Assembly (NCBI GenBank): GCA_013054445.1
Contig: JAAMPI010000710.1
Location: forward strand, 1-27,631
Source: Cudoniella acicularis
Lineage: Eukaryota; Ascomycota; Leotiomycetes; Helotiales; Helotiaceae
DNA length: 27,631 bases
Direction of reading: 5' to 3'
This document shows positions 10,571-22,578 of this stretch, in pieces (position 1 is the stretch's first letter; the number at the start of each line of letters is the position of its first letter). Under the pieces are notes generated by a model, which saw only the letters and a program-made list of their open reading frames with translations, was not told where the DNA came from and made no database searches. The position numbers and the translations under genes were made by a program.

Positions 10571-10900
10571 GAGTTCTATATCTAGGGAATCTTAGGCAGT
10601 ACTCTTTTAAGGGTTCTCCCGGGAGTATTAAGACATATTAGAGGAAATCGGGGATAAATCTTGATTTTTCTACGAGTTATAGGCGGTATTCTAGTATAGG
10701 TCATCCTAGGTACCTCTTAGGCCTTCTTGTCTAGTCGTAAGAAGTTCTATTAAATCTAGGAAATCTTAGGCGATGCCCTTTTAAAGGTTGTTCTCCTAAG
10801 GATATTAAGACATATTAGAAGAAATCGGGGATAAATTTTGATCTTCTTAGGCGGTATACTAGTATAGGCTATCCTAGGTACCTCTTAGGTCTTTTTATAA
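10571..10900 (+). repeat. Direct duplication, unit about 155 bp, period about 170 bp
   Basis: Two tandem copies lie at about 10571-10732 and 10742-10900. Shared landmarks in the same order are AGTTCTAT (10572 / 10743), AGACATATTAGA (10631 / 10808), AGGCGGTAT (10681 / 10849) and TCCTAGGTACCTCTTAGG (10704 / 10872). Offsets between landmarks range from 168 to 177, so small indels have built up. Differences are mostly transitions. The copies could be LTR-internal repeats or a local duplication later hit by RIP. Confidence 0.7.
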
Positions 10901-12002
10901 GTAGGAATAGAGACCGTTTACGTTCTAACTAGAATCGTATAGTATATTTTCTAAGGGTATCTTATAAATCCTATCGTCGATAAATATACTATCGGAGACT
11001 AAAATTTTATTAGTAATAAAATAGAAGAAAAGAAGTATATAATTTTCTTATTAGAAACTAGGTCTCTATTTATAAAATACGCCTCGATTAAAAAAGAGAA
11101 TAATATCTTAAGCTATTTAAATCTAAAAAGATAATTAAGAGGCAAGATATAAAAGGAATTCCTTTAGCGGTATAAATAAGTATTCTTATTAAGATTATAT
11201 ATATAATAACAACGAGTAACCTCCCTAAGTTGCTTAGCTTTAAGAGGATAAGATAATAAAGGATTATAAAAAAAATGTTTTTTATAAAAAGAAGTAATAA
11301 ACCGTATAAGGTAATAAAGCTAAGGGGTAGTTAAGAATATATTTAAAGAAACTATTTATATTCGAAACTCTTAATTTCTATAGTCTTTTTAAAATAAGTA
11401 TATAAAATCGTTATATGTTTTATAACTTACTAGTATCTCGATTATCGTTTTTTATATTATATAATATTTTAAAAGTAGAGATAGGTTTTATAAAGGTCTT
11501 AATATACTTTATAGTATAAAATCTTATCTATAATAGATATAGCGATAAAATTATCAAAAATAATCAAGGTTAAAAAGACATTCGCGATAACGGTAACCCG
11601 GTAACTAGTAGAGAGGTAGCTAACTAGATTAACTTATATTTTAGAATTTTATTAATAATCGATATCTTTTAGTAAGTCAATATTTCCTACGTCTGTGTTT
11701 TCGAAGCCTAAAGGCGGGGTCGGCGCCTCTAGGATATAGGACGAGATCTATATCACGTGATAAGGGCTTATAGAACGGAAATAAGCACTCGGCTAGGCTT
11801 CCTTAGGTGCCCTACTTAGAGTATTTAGGAACCCTATTAGCGGATTTAAAAATCTAAAAACCAAATTCGTATAGCCGAATATCTATCTTAATAACCTTGA
11901 TTATCGATTTTTAATCTTATAAGATCAATTTAGTCTGTCGCCTAGTTCTTCCCTATGTCTAACTAGCCTTAAGAGAACACCTTAATACTCTCTCCTACTA
12001 GG
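10901..12002. other. RIP-mutated stretch without a recognisable gene
   Basis: Very TpA-rich. A TCACGTGA palindrome at 11753-11760 sits in a short less AT-rich island (11700-11830) that looks promoter- or LTR-like, but no partner was found. No protein frame can be read. Confidence 0.45.
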
Positions 12003-12572
12003 GAAGATGACCTAGCCGCTATACGAAAGACCTATAAAGGCATTCTTATAGTAACCTATAACTTAACCCTTAAGTTCCTATATAGAGACATCTTAAAGGC
12101 ACTCTTCCTGATTAAGATAGAAGATCTCGTTTAAACTAAACTAGATAAGATAGAAGAGGATATTAGGAAAAACGTTAAGGCCTAAGATCTAGATTACTAT
12201 TATCGCGAAATACTATTTAAGTTTAGTTAGACAGCGAACCCCGATACCCTAGATGCTTTCTTTAGTCGTTATATAGGTATAAAGCCTAGACTGATTCTTC
12301 GGTTAGTAGGGAAAGTTATTTTATAAAAGGTCAGGCAACTACTATTATTAGCTCTAAGGCTAGTTTTAGAACTAATCTCTACGTTCGACGTTCTTGTTCT
12401 ATATAAGCAAATTAAGGCATATATCGAGCGCTAGGACAAGAATATAGAGCCCGAGGTTACGCTATAGGCGCGGAGGCAGGCGCTAAACTAAGAAAAAAAG
12501 CTAGAAAAGGGGGCGAGGTTAGTAATACTTCGATATTAGAAATATATATCGCTAATATTAAGTAGAGAATAA
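12003..12572 (+). pseudogene. Degenerate unrecognised frame (about 190 codons)
   Basis: One plus-strand frame from 12003 to the TAA at 12570 reads as protein-like sequence interrupted only by TAA and TAG. Readable pieces include FLYRDILKALFLIKIEDLV, then KLDKIEEDIRKNVKA, then TANPDTLDAFFSRYIGIKPR and LELISTFDVLVLYKQIKAYI. The mix of charged and hydrophobic residues suggests an alpha-helical protein with a coiled-coil part. I do not recognise the family. Its place inside the repeat block suggests a transposon-encoded protein, but a host gene cannot be excluded. Confidence 0.4.
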
Positions 12573-15500
12573 AACTGACTAGACGGCTATATCTAAACGA
12601 CAGTTGATAATAAAACGCTCGGGTTAGGAAAGCTTACGATAACTAGAACAGCCGAGCCTCTAACCTTACTAGAACCTACTATTACTACCGACGACGCGAC
12701 AGGTCACCGTATAGGCGGACAGCCTTACACACGGTCATACTTTTCACGCTAGTCCGGCACCTTTTTACTAGAACAAGTAGAACTTATAAAGTGAGTTATA
12801 GTATCCGCGTATAATTTCTCTAGCTTATGATTATAATAGATTCTACTTTATAGTAGTAGGAGTAGTAGGAGTAGTAGTAGTAGGAGCTCTTAAAAGAAGC
12901 TATCGACTACTAATAGGCTTTTAATAGCTTTAACTATTATCGATTTTAATATCCTAATATTATCACTACGACTATTTCTAGCTCTAATATAAGAACGCTC
13001 TCGTCGCTTATAAAATGCCCTAACCTATTCCCTTTATAAACATTTATACTACTACTAACTATAAAGCTACCCCCGATAATAAAGACAATATACTTCTCCC
13101 TACTTAATAAGGTAAATATAGCTCGTTTTCCTTCGGACGAAAATCTATATTTTCTAGTCTCGCCTACCCTAAGCTAGACGTAATGATTAGTAAGATCCCC
13201 TCTAATAGGTACTTTATCGCGTGCTTATATCTTCTTAAACTAAATAACATATTACGTCACTATCCTTCGCGTCTACCTTTACGTCGATCTTGTCTTTAAA
13301 AGACTACGCGTTTTTAGGTTTTATCTTGTCCGCTTAAACGGGTATTATTCGGGGATATAGGGGCGTAGGTTCGTAGGATACGTCGATATAACTAGCGTGG
13401 TAAAAGGAGGACGGCTCTCGTCGATAAAGGATACGATCACGATAACTACTAGATTCCTTAGAATCGTCGTAAGAAGATTATATACTATAAATATCGATTA
13501 CCTATACCTATAGCAGTGACGGCGAGCCTGATCATACGCTATCAGATTAGTGGCCAAGTTATCGAGGGTCTTAAGCAGGCGTATACTTTAGTTTATATAC
13601 GTATTAGTAAGGACAGGAAAACGGGTTTTCTCTAAGCCGTAATTCGCCGAGCTTAGGCCAGCGCGAAGTTTCTCCTAACGTCTTAGCCTTAGTATCGGAC
13701 GAGACGAGGCTAAACATTACTATGATACTATCCGCCCTAAGAAGGGCGCCGAATGACTAGGGAGGTGTAGTGAGTACTTTTAGGACAGACGCGTCCTATA
13801 GTAAAGAGGACCTACTTACTTCCTAAGGTATACTTTTATAGAACACCGCTAATCTACCCCGTAGGTACCTTATAGGCGTATAATCAGACTAAATAGCGAT
13901 CTTAAGTCGTACGCTAGAACCCCTAAAACTGCCGAAGAGCTTGTCTAAACGATTAATCCGTACGAAAACAACTAGCCGTATAAGATCGAAGCTATAATCT
14001 TAAGGATGTCGAATATATATTTATAGAGGTATAAAGGGGGGAAGAAAGAAGATAAGATATTAGAACGCTTATCAGACTCGTCTATATAATCCCTACGTCG
14101 AAGCTTGGCTATATATAGCTCGATTAGCTTACCGGTATTCTAGTGGCTGCTATATAGAAGAGATAGGATACTCAAGACATTTACGCGATCGGTACTTGCG
14201 GTAGAAGGTAACAAACGAGGACTATAATAACCTATAAGAATTCCTACTAGTATAATACCAGTAGAATCTTTTAAGGAACTCTCTGACCGCTTATTCCTAG
14301 CCGTAAGTATAGCGTCCTTAAATAGAAACCCTACTTTAACCTTACCTTATTATCTAATTCAAATCAAGCTTACCGTCTTCCTTAAGGTCAAGAATATTAG
14401 CAGACCGGTAGGATCTATAAGAATCAAGGGTCTAGTAGCAGCTATATCCTTTTACTTATAATTCATGCCTACTAGAATTAGTATAGCACGTAAGTATATC
14501 TCTCGAGTCCCTAGGACCAAGCCCCGCCCCTCCCCTTATACTTCGTCTTATAGCTAAGCTAAGGGGGATAGCCCGGTCCGCGGTATAATACTAGTGTTCC
14601 GCGATTAGAACCGTATCCGACCACGCAATTAGCATCAATTGTTAGTGTTATAGTATAGCTAAACGGGGCCGTACGTAGGATCTGCTCTATAGGCTTAATA
14701 AATTCACTTTAGGACACACTAAAAGTATATTCTATTCGAGAGATAGTACGAGCACGAGACAAGCAAGCGGCTTTTAAAGTCCTAGCTTTAGCCTTTAAGA
14801 AGTCGGGTTCTAGGACCTATTATAGTTAAGGGAGAGAGAGGTCTAGTATCGGCGGCGATTACTAGTTAGCTAGTCTTAGAATCGGAGGCAACGTAGATAA
14901 TTCCTTTTCTATATCCCGTAAAAAGATAATTCTAATCAGAACGAATTAGTTAATCTTAAATTAAGAAGTACTTATAGCCGAACCGTCTAGTAGTGGTTTT
15001 CTACGCCTTAAAATAGATTTAAGGACCTACTTTATAGTTTTAATGACCTATTTAGCGGTTTTGATGACCTAAAATACTATTTTATATAGCCGAGAAATGA
15101 TTTCGAAGCCCGCTTAGCGTATTCAGGCCCCTAAATATCTATTTGACACTACTTAAGTCAGCCCTTTACTTGCCTCGTAGCTAATCGAAAACAGCGCTTA
15201 AAGACATATTTATAAGACTAAGGTAGTTTAGTTAGTTTAGTCCCCGGATCTTATATTCCCTCTTAAAAAATAGCGTGCGACTATAGACGAGGCAATCTAC
15301 TACCTTACTATATATACTAGCTTTTCGGAATATATAACTTGCCGCTAATAGCCTCTCCCCTAGCCTACGAACTGACGGCTTCCCTAGGTATAAGTTCGCT
15401 TAATACTAATACGACGTGCCGATAGCCAACGCTAACGGCTCCTTTATCCCGGATAGAAGAGGAAGAAGAGGCTGAGTAGAATATAGGGAAGAAAGTTAGA

Positions 15501-16087
15501 GAGGGAACAAGTGAGTCCTGGTATAGGATTCCTTAACCTAAAAGATCCCTAATAAAACAACCTAAATATAAAGAAAAGAAAAGCAGACGATAATATAAGT
15601 TATAACTATATACTTTAAGCCTATAAAAACTTTTAGCTAATAGCTTAACAGCCCTATATACTAAATCCTTTCCGCTCGCCTATACTCTAACTTATACCTT
15701 CTAATATCGCCTTCTACTTTAATACGACTAAGCTATTTTACGCTTTATCTACGATTATTTCGTTACTGTTCTACGTATCGACTAAATCAATATACTATAC
15801 TAGATTCTTTTAGCCTCTTCTATACTAGAACTATCTCTCTACCCTTTAAATTTAAAAACACTAAAGACCTATTTAAACTATCTTTAATTTGATTTATATT
15901 ATATTAGGATTAGGAGGCTATTATAAATATCGCTATAAGTATTTCTTTATATATAATTATATATACTAGGTATAGGTATATAATACTCTATATATATACT
16001 GTCTTATAAGAATTTAAGAAGTATAGATTATTTAGATTTTATTAATAGTTATTATAGGCCGATAGAAGGGATAATATTATAAGTTAG
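12573..16087. other. Long RIP-mutated stretch, no recognisable gene
   Basis: I looked for reverse transcriptase, integrase, transposase and RNA-gene signatures and can support none. GC-richer islands occur near 13,300-13,800 and 14,500-14,620. A trinucleotide-type microsatellite is listed separately. Confidence 0.4.
12851..12886 (+). repeat. AGT/AGG microsatellite
   Basis: Short tandem run of TAGTAGGAG-type units (AGT and AGG triplets) about 36 bp long inside the RIP block. Confidence 0.8.
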
Positions 16088-16372
16088 AATAGTTCGGAGA
16101 CTAATAGGCAAAACGATAAGGCGAACTTGGCCGATAATTAAGAGGAAGTCGATAGACAAATCGATAAGAGGAATCAGACTATTCCGACTTCCCTAACCGC
16201 CCTAAAGAGGTTGATTAATAATTAGAAAGAGATCGATAGGCCGGACTATTAAAATTTAAAGGCATTAGAAGAACAGTTAGATAAAATACTATAGCCTAGC
16301 ACGAACCTATTATAGTATACTATACGAGAGGCAGAGCCCTAATAGGCTATTTAGCTAGACTTTAAGAAATAA
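16088..16372 (+). pseudogene. Degenerate unrecognised frame (about 95 codons)
   Basis: The plus frame reads NSSETNRQNDKANLADN, then EEVDRQIDKRNQTIPTSLTA, then LKRLINN, NLKALEEQLDKIL and YTIREAEP, with stops only of the TAA/TAG type. It is a charged, Asn/Gln-rich, probably helical sequence. The family is not recognised. It could be the linker of a transposon protein. Confidence 0.28.
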
Positions 16373-19037
16373 ATATTCCCTTCGTATTTTACGCTATAAT
16401 ACCTTAATAGTGGTTTATAGCTAAAGAGCATTTGGTATCTCTTCTCCTCTTCTCCTTTCCCTAGTATTCTAAATATATTCGGATCTTTTTCTCTTTAGGT
16501 CTAGGTGTCTAGAGAGGGCCTCCCCTATACACCCCGGTACCTGGTCGGCTCTATTTGCCAAACCTAGCCGACGCCGCTACGTACGGATTATATGTTTAGC
16601 TCTAAATCCTACTACGATATAGACCGTCTATTAAGAATCCGCGAGAAGGGGCTAAGGAAAAGTAGGTCGAAGTAGTAAGCACGTATAATAGCCTATCTAT
16701 ATCATGCTTCGTGTTTAACTTAATTATAAGCGCGGGTAATAGTATGTTTTTATACGAGCTTTAGACATCTAACGATATATATAGGGTAGGACAAAGAGTT
16801 AAAGGGATCTAGTATTAAGCTAGCTAAGGAAGAACGGACCTATATTTCCTTTTCCTAATATAAGGTCTTAGGTCTATAATAAGATCAGCTTCTAATATAA
16901 AGCTAGCCTAATCGCGTTAGCGCGATTATGTTATATAAAGTGTGATAGTGCCGTATATATACTTATCTAAGAGTCACGTTTAGATTAGTACTAATATCTA
17001 TTAGGTCGACTTTAAATTCTATTTTTGTCTTATTGTTTATATAATAGGAAAGCTCTCTCTTATCTATTTAGAAACAAGTATTAAATTAGTTGCCCGGCTT
17101 ATAGGAATCGTTAAACCTATAGCGGAAAATACGGATCTATAAAACTATTTTAGTCACGTCTTAGGCCTCTTTTAAAACTTTTATATCGAGAGACTTTTAA
17201 TTGCCTTAGTAAGGCTATATACTATTTAGGCTGATTAGTATAGAAAGGCGACCTAGGCGTTTAGAATAAATCGGATAAGGCGTTTATAGCTATAGGGAAT
17301 AGCGGGATGTCTCTACCTATAGAACATCGTAACTTAGGTTTCCTAGAATAGGGTACTAGCTTAATAGTTATATAATATAAGATTAAAGTACTTCGTATAC
17401 TATATCGAGTCTGGCCACCTACTATAACGCCCTTCTCTTCCTTTTCTTTCTTATAAGGTTTTCTTACCTTACTTCTATTATTTTTTAAAACTATCTTAAA
17501 ACAAACTTATTCTAGTATAACGCTTTATTTATATCTCGTAGTAATAATACTACTCGAAATCATGTTCGTAGTCGTGATCGTTTTCCTCTTTATAATAGTT
17601 ATTCGACAGATATTTAAAAACCTTCTAAAAGTCTGTTTAGAGTGGCCAGCCAAGTAGACTAAAACCTTTCGGCTAATATCTAACCTCTACTCCGCGATAT
17701 CAGGCGAAAGTACTACTCGTCGTAACGTCTCGCCTTTACTACCGGCCAGGTACACTACTCTAAGCATTTTATCTAATAAAGCCGCTCTATTACTACGCCG
17801 TAACCCGTTATATCCGCCGCTACTAATACCGACAGGACCGGTGTCCTAATATCCTGTTTAATACGAATTTTAATTATATATATATACCGAAAATATTTAT
17901 AATATTAATTAGTAATAGACTTATTATTCTATTTAATATATCCTAAAAAGGGTATAAAACAATCTAAAAGAATTTAACTTCTATTTCCGCTAAGCGTTAG
18001 CTTTTATAGCCAGTTTGTTAGAATACGATATAATCTCGCCTAATTAGAATGTTTTATTTAAAGAAGGGAGGCTTTTACCTTTTATTATTACGGCTACCTC
18101 TTAACCTGACCCTTATAAAGACTACGATAGAAGAGTCACTCGTAATTATATTATAGAGAAAATAGAATTTATAATACTTATTAGTTATACTATCCTCGTA
18201 CTATATTCTAATATACTTAAGTCATAGCTATACAAGTATAGGCGTAGAATCAACTTTTCCTAAGATTCTTCTATAAGATAGGTGGCGTATGATTTTATAG
18301 ACGTAAAGATCTAGAAGGGCGATAAATATTCTTCTCGTACTATTAGATTAGTTTAGGACGTCAAGTATATAAATAGTTCTTTAAAAGTCATGATCTTAAA
18401 TCGTAGTCTAAGGGTTGTTTATACTCCCTTAATAGGCATTCTAGAAGAACGATGGCCTATAATAACTTAAGCTCTCGTTTACTTCTTAGGTATATGATAA
18501 AATCTTGGCTACGATATATTATATTAACCTTTCTTAGATGTTCTTCTAATATAATATATTTCTATAGATAATATATCTATATATACTATACTAAACTATA
18601 AACTTACTCCGCTCTAACTCGTATTCGACCAATTTCGAGCAAATCATTAATATATTATCATATATAAAGACGACTTTAAAGGCGTTAAAGATAGTAAGTA
18701 TATCTAGAATTTAAATATAAAGTCGATTAGATCTTAAGCTTTAGATAGGTTAGAAATAAGATTAAGTATTTAATTTAAGAAAAGGATTATTTATAATTAA
18801 AAGACATTAAAAAACCTAAGAAAAACCTAATCAACTGTCTTAAGAAGCTTACGGCGTTTTATTAGGAATTTAGGCGAAGTCTTAGAATCCTTAGCCTAGC
18901 CTATAGTTTAGGTTAAGGCTAAGAAGGTTGTCGGCGAGGCCGTTACCTTAGGTAATATAGAGCTCGCGCTACTGTCTACTTTCCTTCTCTCTTTTCTCCT
19001 CTTCTAACCTCTATTTTTTAATAACCCTTTTCTTTTT
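16373..19037. other. Long RIP-mutated stretch, no recognisable gene
   Basis: No domain can be named. Around 17540-17840 a plus-strand frame stays nearly open and begins with a hydrophobic stretch (VVVIVFLFIIVI), but nothing around it confirms a gene. If the gag-like remnant at 19930-20330 belongs to a Ty3-type element, its pol region should lie here on the minus strand; I could not read one. Confidence 0.4.
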
Positions 19038-19364
19038 AGCTACCTCTATAATATCTAATTTATTAAGAGAACTAAGACTAGCCTAGATTATCTTTTACTC
19101 GTGTTCGTCGAGTAAGCGCTACTACTGTTATAGGCGCTTAACTCGAGTATAAGCCTTATCTTACGCCTCTTAAGCTTAGAGCTTAGCCTTTTATAACTTC
19201 TTCTACTAGGTATCGAGCGAGTCCTAGTCGGTAATAGAAGGTATCTTGTTCCTCGACACGACGTTATAAGACTTTCTACTCTTTAAACACTTAGAATAAC
19301 GATCGGCACCTACGCCTATACTAGTAAAATAACGCCTTCTAGACTTCTTATAATAAATATACGG
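19038..19364 (-). pseudogene. Degenerate Cys-knuckle plus coiled-coil protein remnant
   Basis: The minus frame from about 19364 reads RYSKCLKSRKSYNV, in which Tyr codons are likely former Cys (TGC/TGT to TAC/TAT). This would give a C-x2-C...C knuckle. A D-stop-DSLD stretch follows, then a long charged run dense in TAA/TAG stops (probable former Gln), ending ASLSSLNKLDIIEVA. The pattern of Cys knuckle, xDWDSLDxE, Gln/Glu-rich coiled coil and LxxLDELDxxE resembles a short protein type often found in fungal repeats, as I recall it. It lies just downstream, on the same strand, of the gag-like remnant. Function unknown. Confidence 0.35.
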
Positions 19365-19929
19365 CGCTATTTTAATTCTAGTTCTTTTAATATAAAGACT
19401 AAGCTCGATCTACTCGTTTCTTTTCTTTAAACGTATAGATAGTATAATAAAGAAGAACGATCTATAGCCGTTACTAGAAGTAGGTAATATAGTTATTTAA
19501 ACGGATAGAATTACGTTATAACTAATAGGGGATAGTATTACGAATCTATACGTACGTGTAGGCCTAGGCCTAAGGCTCGGCTACGACTAATAGAACAGTA
19601 TAGAGAACCAGGGTCCTAAGCCACGAGTGTTACGTGACTCGTTATATAATATAAGCGAATAGACAGGATAGACTAGATAGGCGTGTTTATCTAGGGGTAG
19701 CTAGGAAGCTATAGATAGCTAGTATTATCTAGGCTATCTACTAGCTAAGGGGATCTATATAAGTAAAGGAATTTCCTTACTAGATAAGAGCTTCGTATTT
19801 AAACTTTTATATCAATCTTATATTATACTTTAATTACCTTTACTTATAGCGGGCTAAGCTTCTACGTTTAGTAATACCGGTGACATCGCCTTGCCTATAC
19901 TTCTATACTACTAATCCGACAGACCTCTT

Positions 19930-20330
19930 GCTTACCTAAGGTAGAGATCTTAGTTAAGTAGACCTAGTTCCGTTATATTAAGTAGTCGATTATAGCCTAG
20001 GCTAAGATAAACTTAAGAGACGATAGCGTATAGCTATTATATTATAAGAAAAGGTATTTCCGAATATCGTTTTATATACGAGTAAAGATATAAGCTATCC
20101 TAATAGCTTCGTTCTCGTAATAGTTAGCGTTTATCTCGAACTTATTATTAATTTCTATTTTCTAATATTCGAAGATAAAGTCTATTCTATCTAATAGCTT
20201 ATCTAGGTCCGAGAGCTTTATAGAGCGTAAGGTCTTTTAAGACGTAATAGTAAGAGCTTCTAAGCAGCGCTTTATTATAAAGATAAGAGCTTCGAAGGGT
20301 TATCTTAAAGATAGCTAAGAGCGTCGTACG
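19930..20330 (-). pseudogene. Degenerate gag-like remnant of a retroelement
   Basis: The minus frame reads KTLRSIKLSDLDKLLDRIDF, then IFEY, KIEINNKFEINANYYENEA and IRIAYIFTR, then KYLF, SLKFILA and AIIDYL. Stops are TAA/TAG only. The sequence IAYxxxRTxxDAxxxLxPxY followed by a P..F.S..E.I.YL stretch is the layout of many fungal retrotransposon gag proteins, so a Ty3/gypsy-like gag is the best guess. Upstream on the same strand (20,650-21,300) there is a TATATA-type box near 21,125 and a CACGTGAT palindrome at 21103-21110, as in an LTR promoter, but no LTR pair could be shown. This is a broken mobile-element gene with no intact product. Confidence 0.4.
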
Positions 20331-21365
20331 AATCGACCGCGTAACTTATCTCTAATAAAGAGTTAGTATAGAAGGTCTTAAATCTAGTCTATCTTCTCGT
20401 TAGTTTATTATATCTTAAGTTAATAGTCTATCTAAGACTATTAAAAGGCTTAGAAGTAGGTTTAGAAGTCGATTAGCTCGCTATCGTCTCGTATTATCGT
20501 CGGGTCGTCTTAGGTTAATAAAAAGGTCGGTCGTAATTTAAAGGCCTTATTCTTAGAAGAGCTATTAATACGTAACGCTATTATAAAGTTGTTTATTATA
20601 ATAGGTTCGTATAATCGTCGTACGATAATTTATCGTCTAATAGGATATTCTAGAGGCCTTTCTAGATAAGAAAAAAGAGTTTAGTTTAATATTATAGTTT
20701 TATATAAATACGAAGGCTTTAGTATTATATAAACGTATTTATAAAAAGATATTATATTTATAAAGAAACTAAGCTAAAAAGAGAAGAAGAAAGAGGTATC
20801 TCTTAAGGGGTCTATATATAAGAGGTAGGTTATAAGGAGGAGGCGTTAGTAGGTAAAGAAGTTATATATAAGAGAAAAGGATTCAGTTATAAAACTAATC
20901 TCTAGCCTCGAGAAGTTTAGAAAAGCCTTCTTTTTATTAGCTATCTACCCCCGATAAATATCCGGTACTAAGATCTAATAATAATAATAATCAGTAGTAT
21001 CTTTTAATATTCCGTGTTATATATAAAGAGCCTAGAGCTATAATCTTAGATACTAGAGGTTTAATACCGATATCCTTCCGGACCTCCGGCAGCTATCAAA
21101 TCCACGTGATTATCCGAAGGCTTATATACAAGCGAATTATATCACAGTTCGGGTTATTCCCGATGCTTCCCGCTTTTAGCCGAGCGGGCCGCCCCGCTAC
21201 TAGGGCCTTCTAGAACGATTTCTAAGGTAATTATAAAGCTTTCCCCGGTTAGTACTACTATTCTAGGCTTAGTTCTTATATAGCCTAAACCTTATTTAGA
21301 CTTTATATCCGCCCCCCTTAGAATATAATTACGTGATTAAATTATTCGAATATTATTTAATTATT
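20331..21365. other. RIP-mutated stretch, possible LTR/leader of a retroelement
   Basis: No gene is seen. The frame of the gag-like remnant may reach up to about 20,650. A promoter-like island at 21,060-21,260 is richer in GC. Nothing else can be supported. Confidence 0.35.
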
Positions 21366-21460
21366 TAAAAATAAATAGAATAGGATAAGAATAACACTTA
21401 TTTTTATCTGAATAGAATAGAATAACGAGTGTTATTCTATTCTATTCTATTTAATTTTTA
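21366..21460. repeat. Hairpin with 33-bp arms, AGTGTTATTCTATTC-type
   Basis: Left arm 21366-21398 and right arm 21428-21460 are reverse complements with only a few mismatches, around a 29-base loop. The arms contain the pentamer run TATTC/GAATA, which also fills the loop. Such near-perfect palindromes are typical of foldback or MITE-like elements. It lies a few hundred bases inside the edge of the RIP block. Confidence 0.8.
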
Positions 21461-21638
21461 TACTGTTAATATTTAAAGTAGCTAAAAGAGATAGATAGTA
21501 AGTATAAAAATGAAAATAGGAGGCAGAAATTGACTAGGAAATTTAGAAGAATTAAAAAAAAGGTTAATTAGGATTTTCGAGAGGAAACATTCTCGCGAAT
21601 AAGTTAGTGTTTAGCTCCCGGATCCTGAAAATAACACT
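21428..21638. mobile_element. Possible 211-bp MITE
   Basis: The segment starts AGTGTTATTCT (21428) and ends with the complement of AGTGTTATTTT (21638), giving 10 of 11 matching terminal bases. The left end is also the right arm of the hairpin. No flanking duplication is clear, so the boundaries may be chance. Confidence 0.3.
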
Positions 21639-21699
21639 TTAATATAATTAAATAACTACTTATATATAAGTTAAAAAAGTTATATAAATAGTCGCAGAG

Positions 21700-22578
21700 T
21701 ATGTGCGCCTATTTATTTATCAAAGACATTTATTACTGTTCACTTTAAAATCATTTAACTTTTGAAGTTTTTCTTCGTAGAATCACATAAGTGCCACTAA
21801 TCGAGAGAACCATCAGTGTTGTTAAAAGTCATGCGAAGGCACGAAAGCAAAGAGAAGTTTTGAAAATGCTGTGTAGGGACAGTCGTGATGATGTTGGTGA
21901 TCGAGCCACCAAGTTAAGCTGAAAGTTCATTCCTAGGGATGAGGTTGGCATTCTCGAGCGATAGTATTTCATCAAGGGTATGACATATCAATAATAAGGC
22001 ACCTAGATCAAAAAAGAGTAGAATACCATCAATGCCCTATTAACTGCAGGGGTTGCTCTTTTTGTAATATCCGGTTGGCAATCGGAAACTGTTGGGCTGG
22101 ACCTGTTAACAGTATATTGTTTTCTGGTGTTGTTAAGTTTATCAGACTAGCCAACAGTGCTGATGAAGCCGAAAATATTCAAGTTTCTAAATAAATTCTA
22201 GGAAACTATCCGGAAGCTTAAGTCTCACCCCGCACTGACCCCGCACTTGGCCCCCGCGAAATCTGATCGGGCATGCAAAGCAAGAAGGTCTTCAAAGCAT
22301 CTTCAGGGGTAACAATGCAGTGACAACTCTTCACGAAGGAAAGGGTGAAAGATGGCTAACTGTTGAGGAATTTGAAAGTTTGGCAAAGTTGTAGCTAAGG
22401 GGTTTCCAGAGCAAGTGTCATTTAGAAGTGAACACTGAATATTATTAGATAAAGGTGTATGGCCCACTTGAAATCAGAATCTGCATATACCGTTAGAAAG
22501 CTGTAAAAGTCTCTTTCAATCCCAAGTTCAATTTCCCTCAACAGCCCCGTCACCCCCAGCCAATATTGTGATACATGA
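21700..22578. other. Intergenic stretch between RIP block and transporter
   Basis: Normal base composition begins here. No open frame of useful length is found on either strand and no RNA gene is recognised. It contains the 3' flank of the minus-strand transporter. A shadow frame overlaps the transporter end (22422-22616) but has no support. Confidence 0.5.

Larger units (their letters stand above)
1..21700. repeat. RIP-mutated, AT-rich repeat block
   Basis: Base use differs sharply from the rest of the window. TpA is extremely common, CpA and TpG are scarce, and CpG is retained. For example, the 60 bases at 18541-18600 hold 19 TpA and no CpA or TpG. No open frame above about 75 codons survives in 21.7 kb. 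Where old frames can be traced, the stops are nearly all TAA or TAG, which is what C-to-T change at CpA on either strand makes from CAA, CAG and TGG. This is the known signature of RIP in Pezizomycotina. The block ends between about 21,650 and 21,750, where CA and TG become normal again. Mutation strength varies: 1,420-1,930 and 7,200-9,140 keep more CpA/TpG than their surroundings. Individual remnants are listed separately. Confidence 0.93.

Noticed and set aside
9761..11816. Shared word TTAGGTGCCCTACT at 9761-9774 and 11803-11816, first taken for LTR ends
   Set aside because: The match does not extend beyond 14 bp, and one such match is expected by chance in 21 kb.
17541..17840. Nearly open plus-strand frame with a hydrophobic start
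   Set aside because: No family resemblance and no continuation, and low CA/TG content makes long openness less telling.
133..21110. Recurring CACGTGA palindrome at 133, 11753 and 21103 as a shared LTR promoter
   Set aside because: An 8-bp word repeated three times with unrelated flanks is weak; it is noted only as local context.
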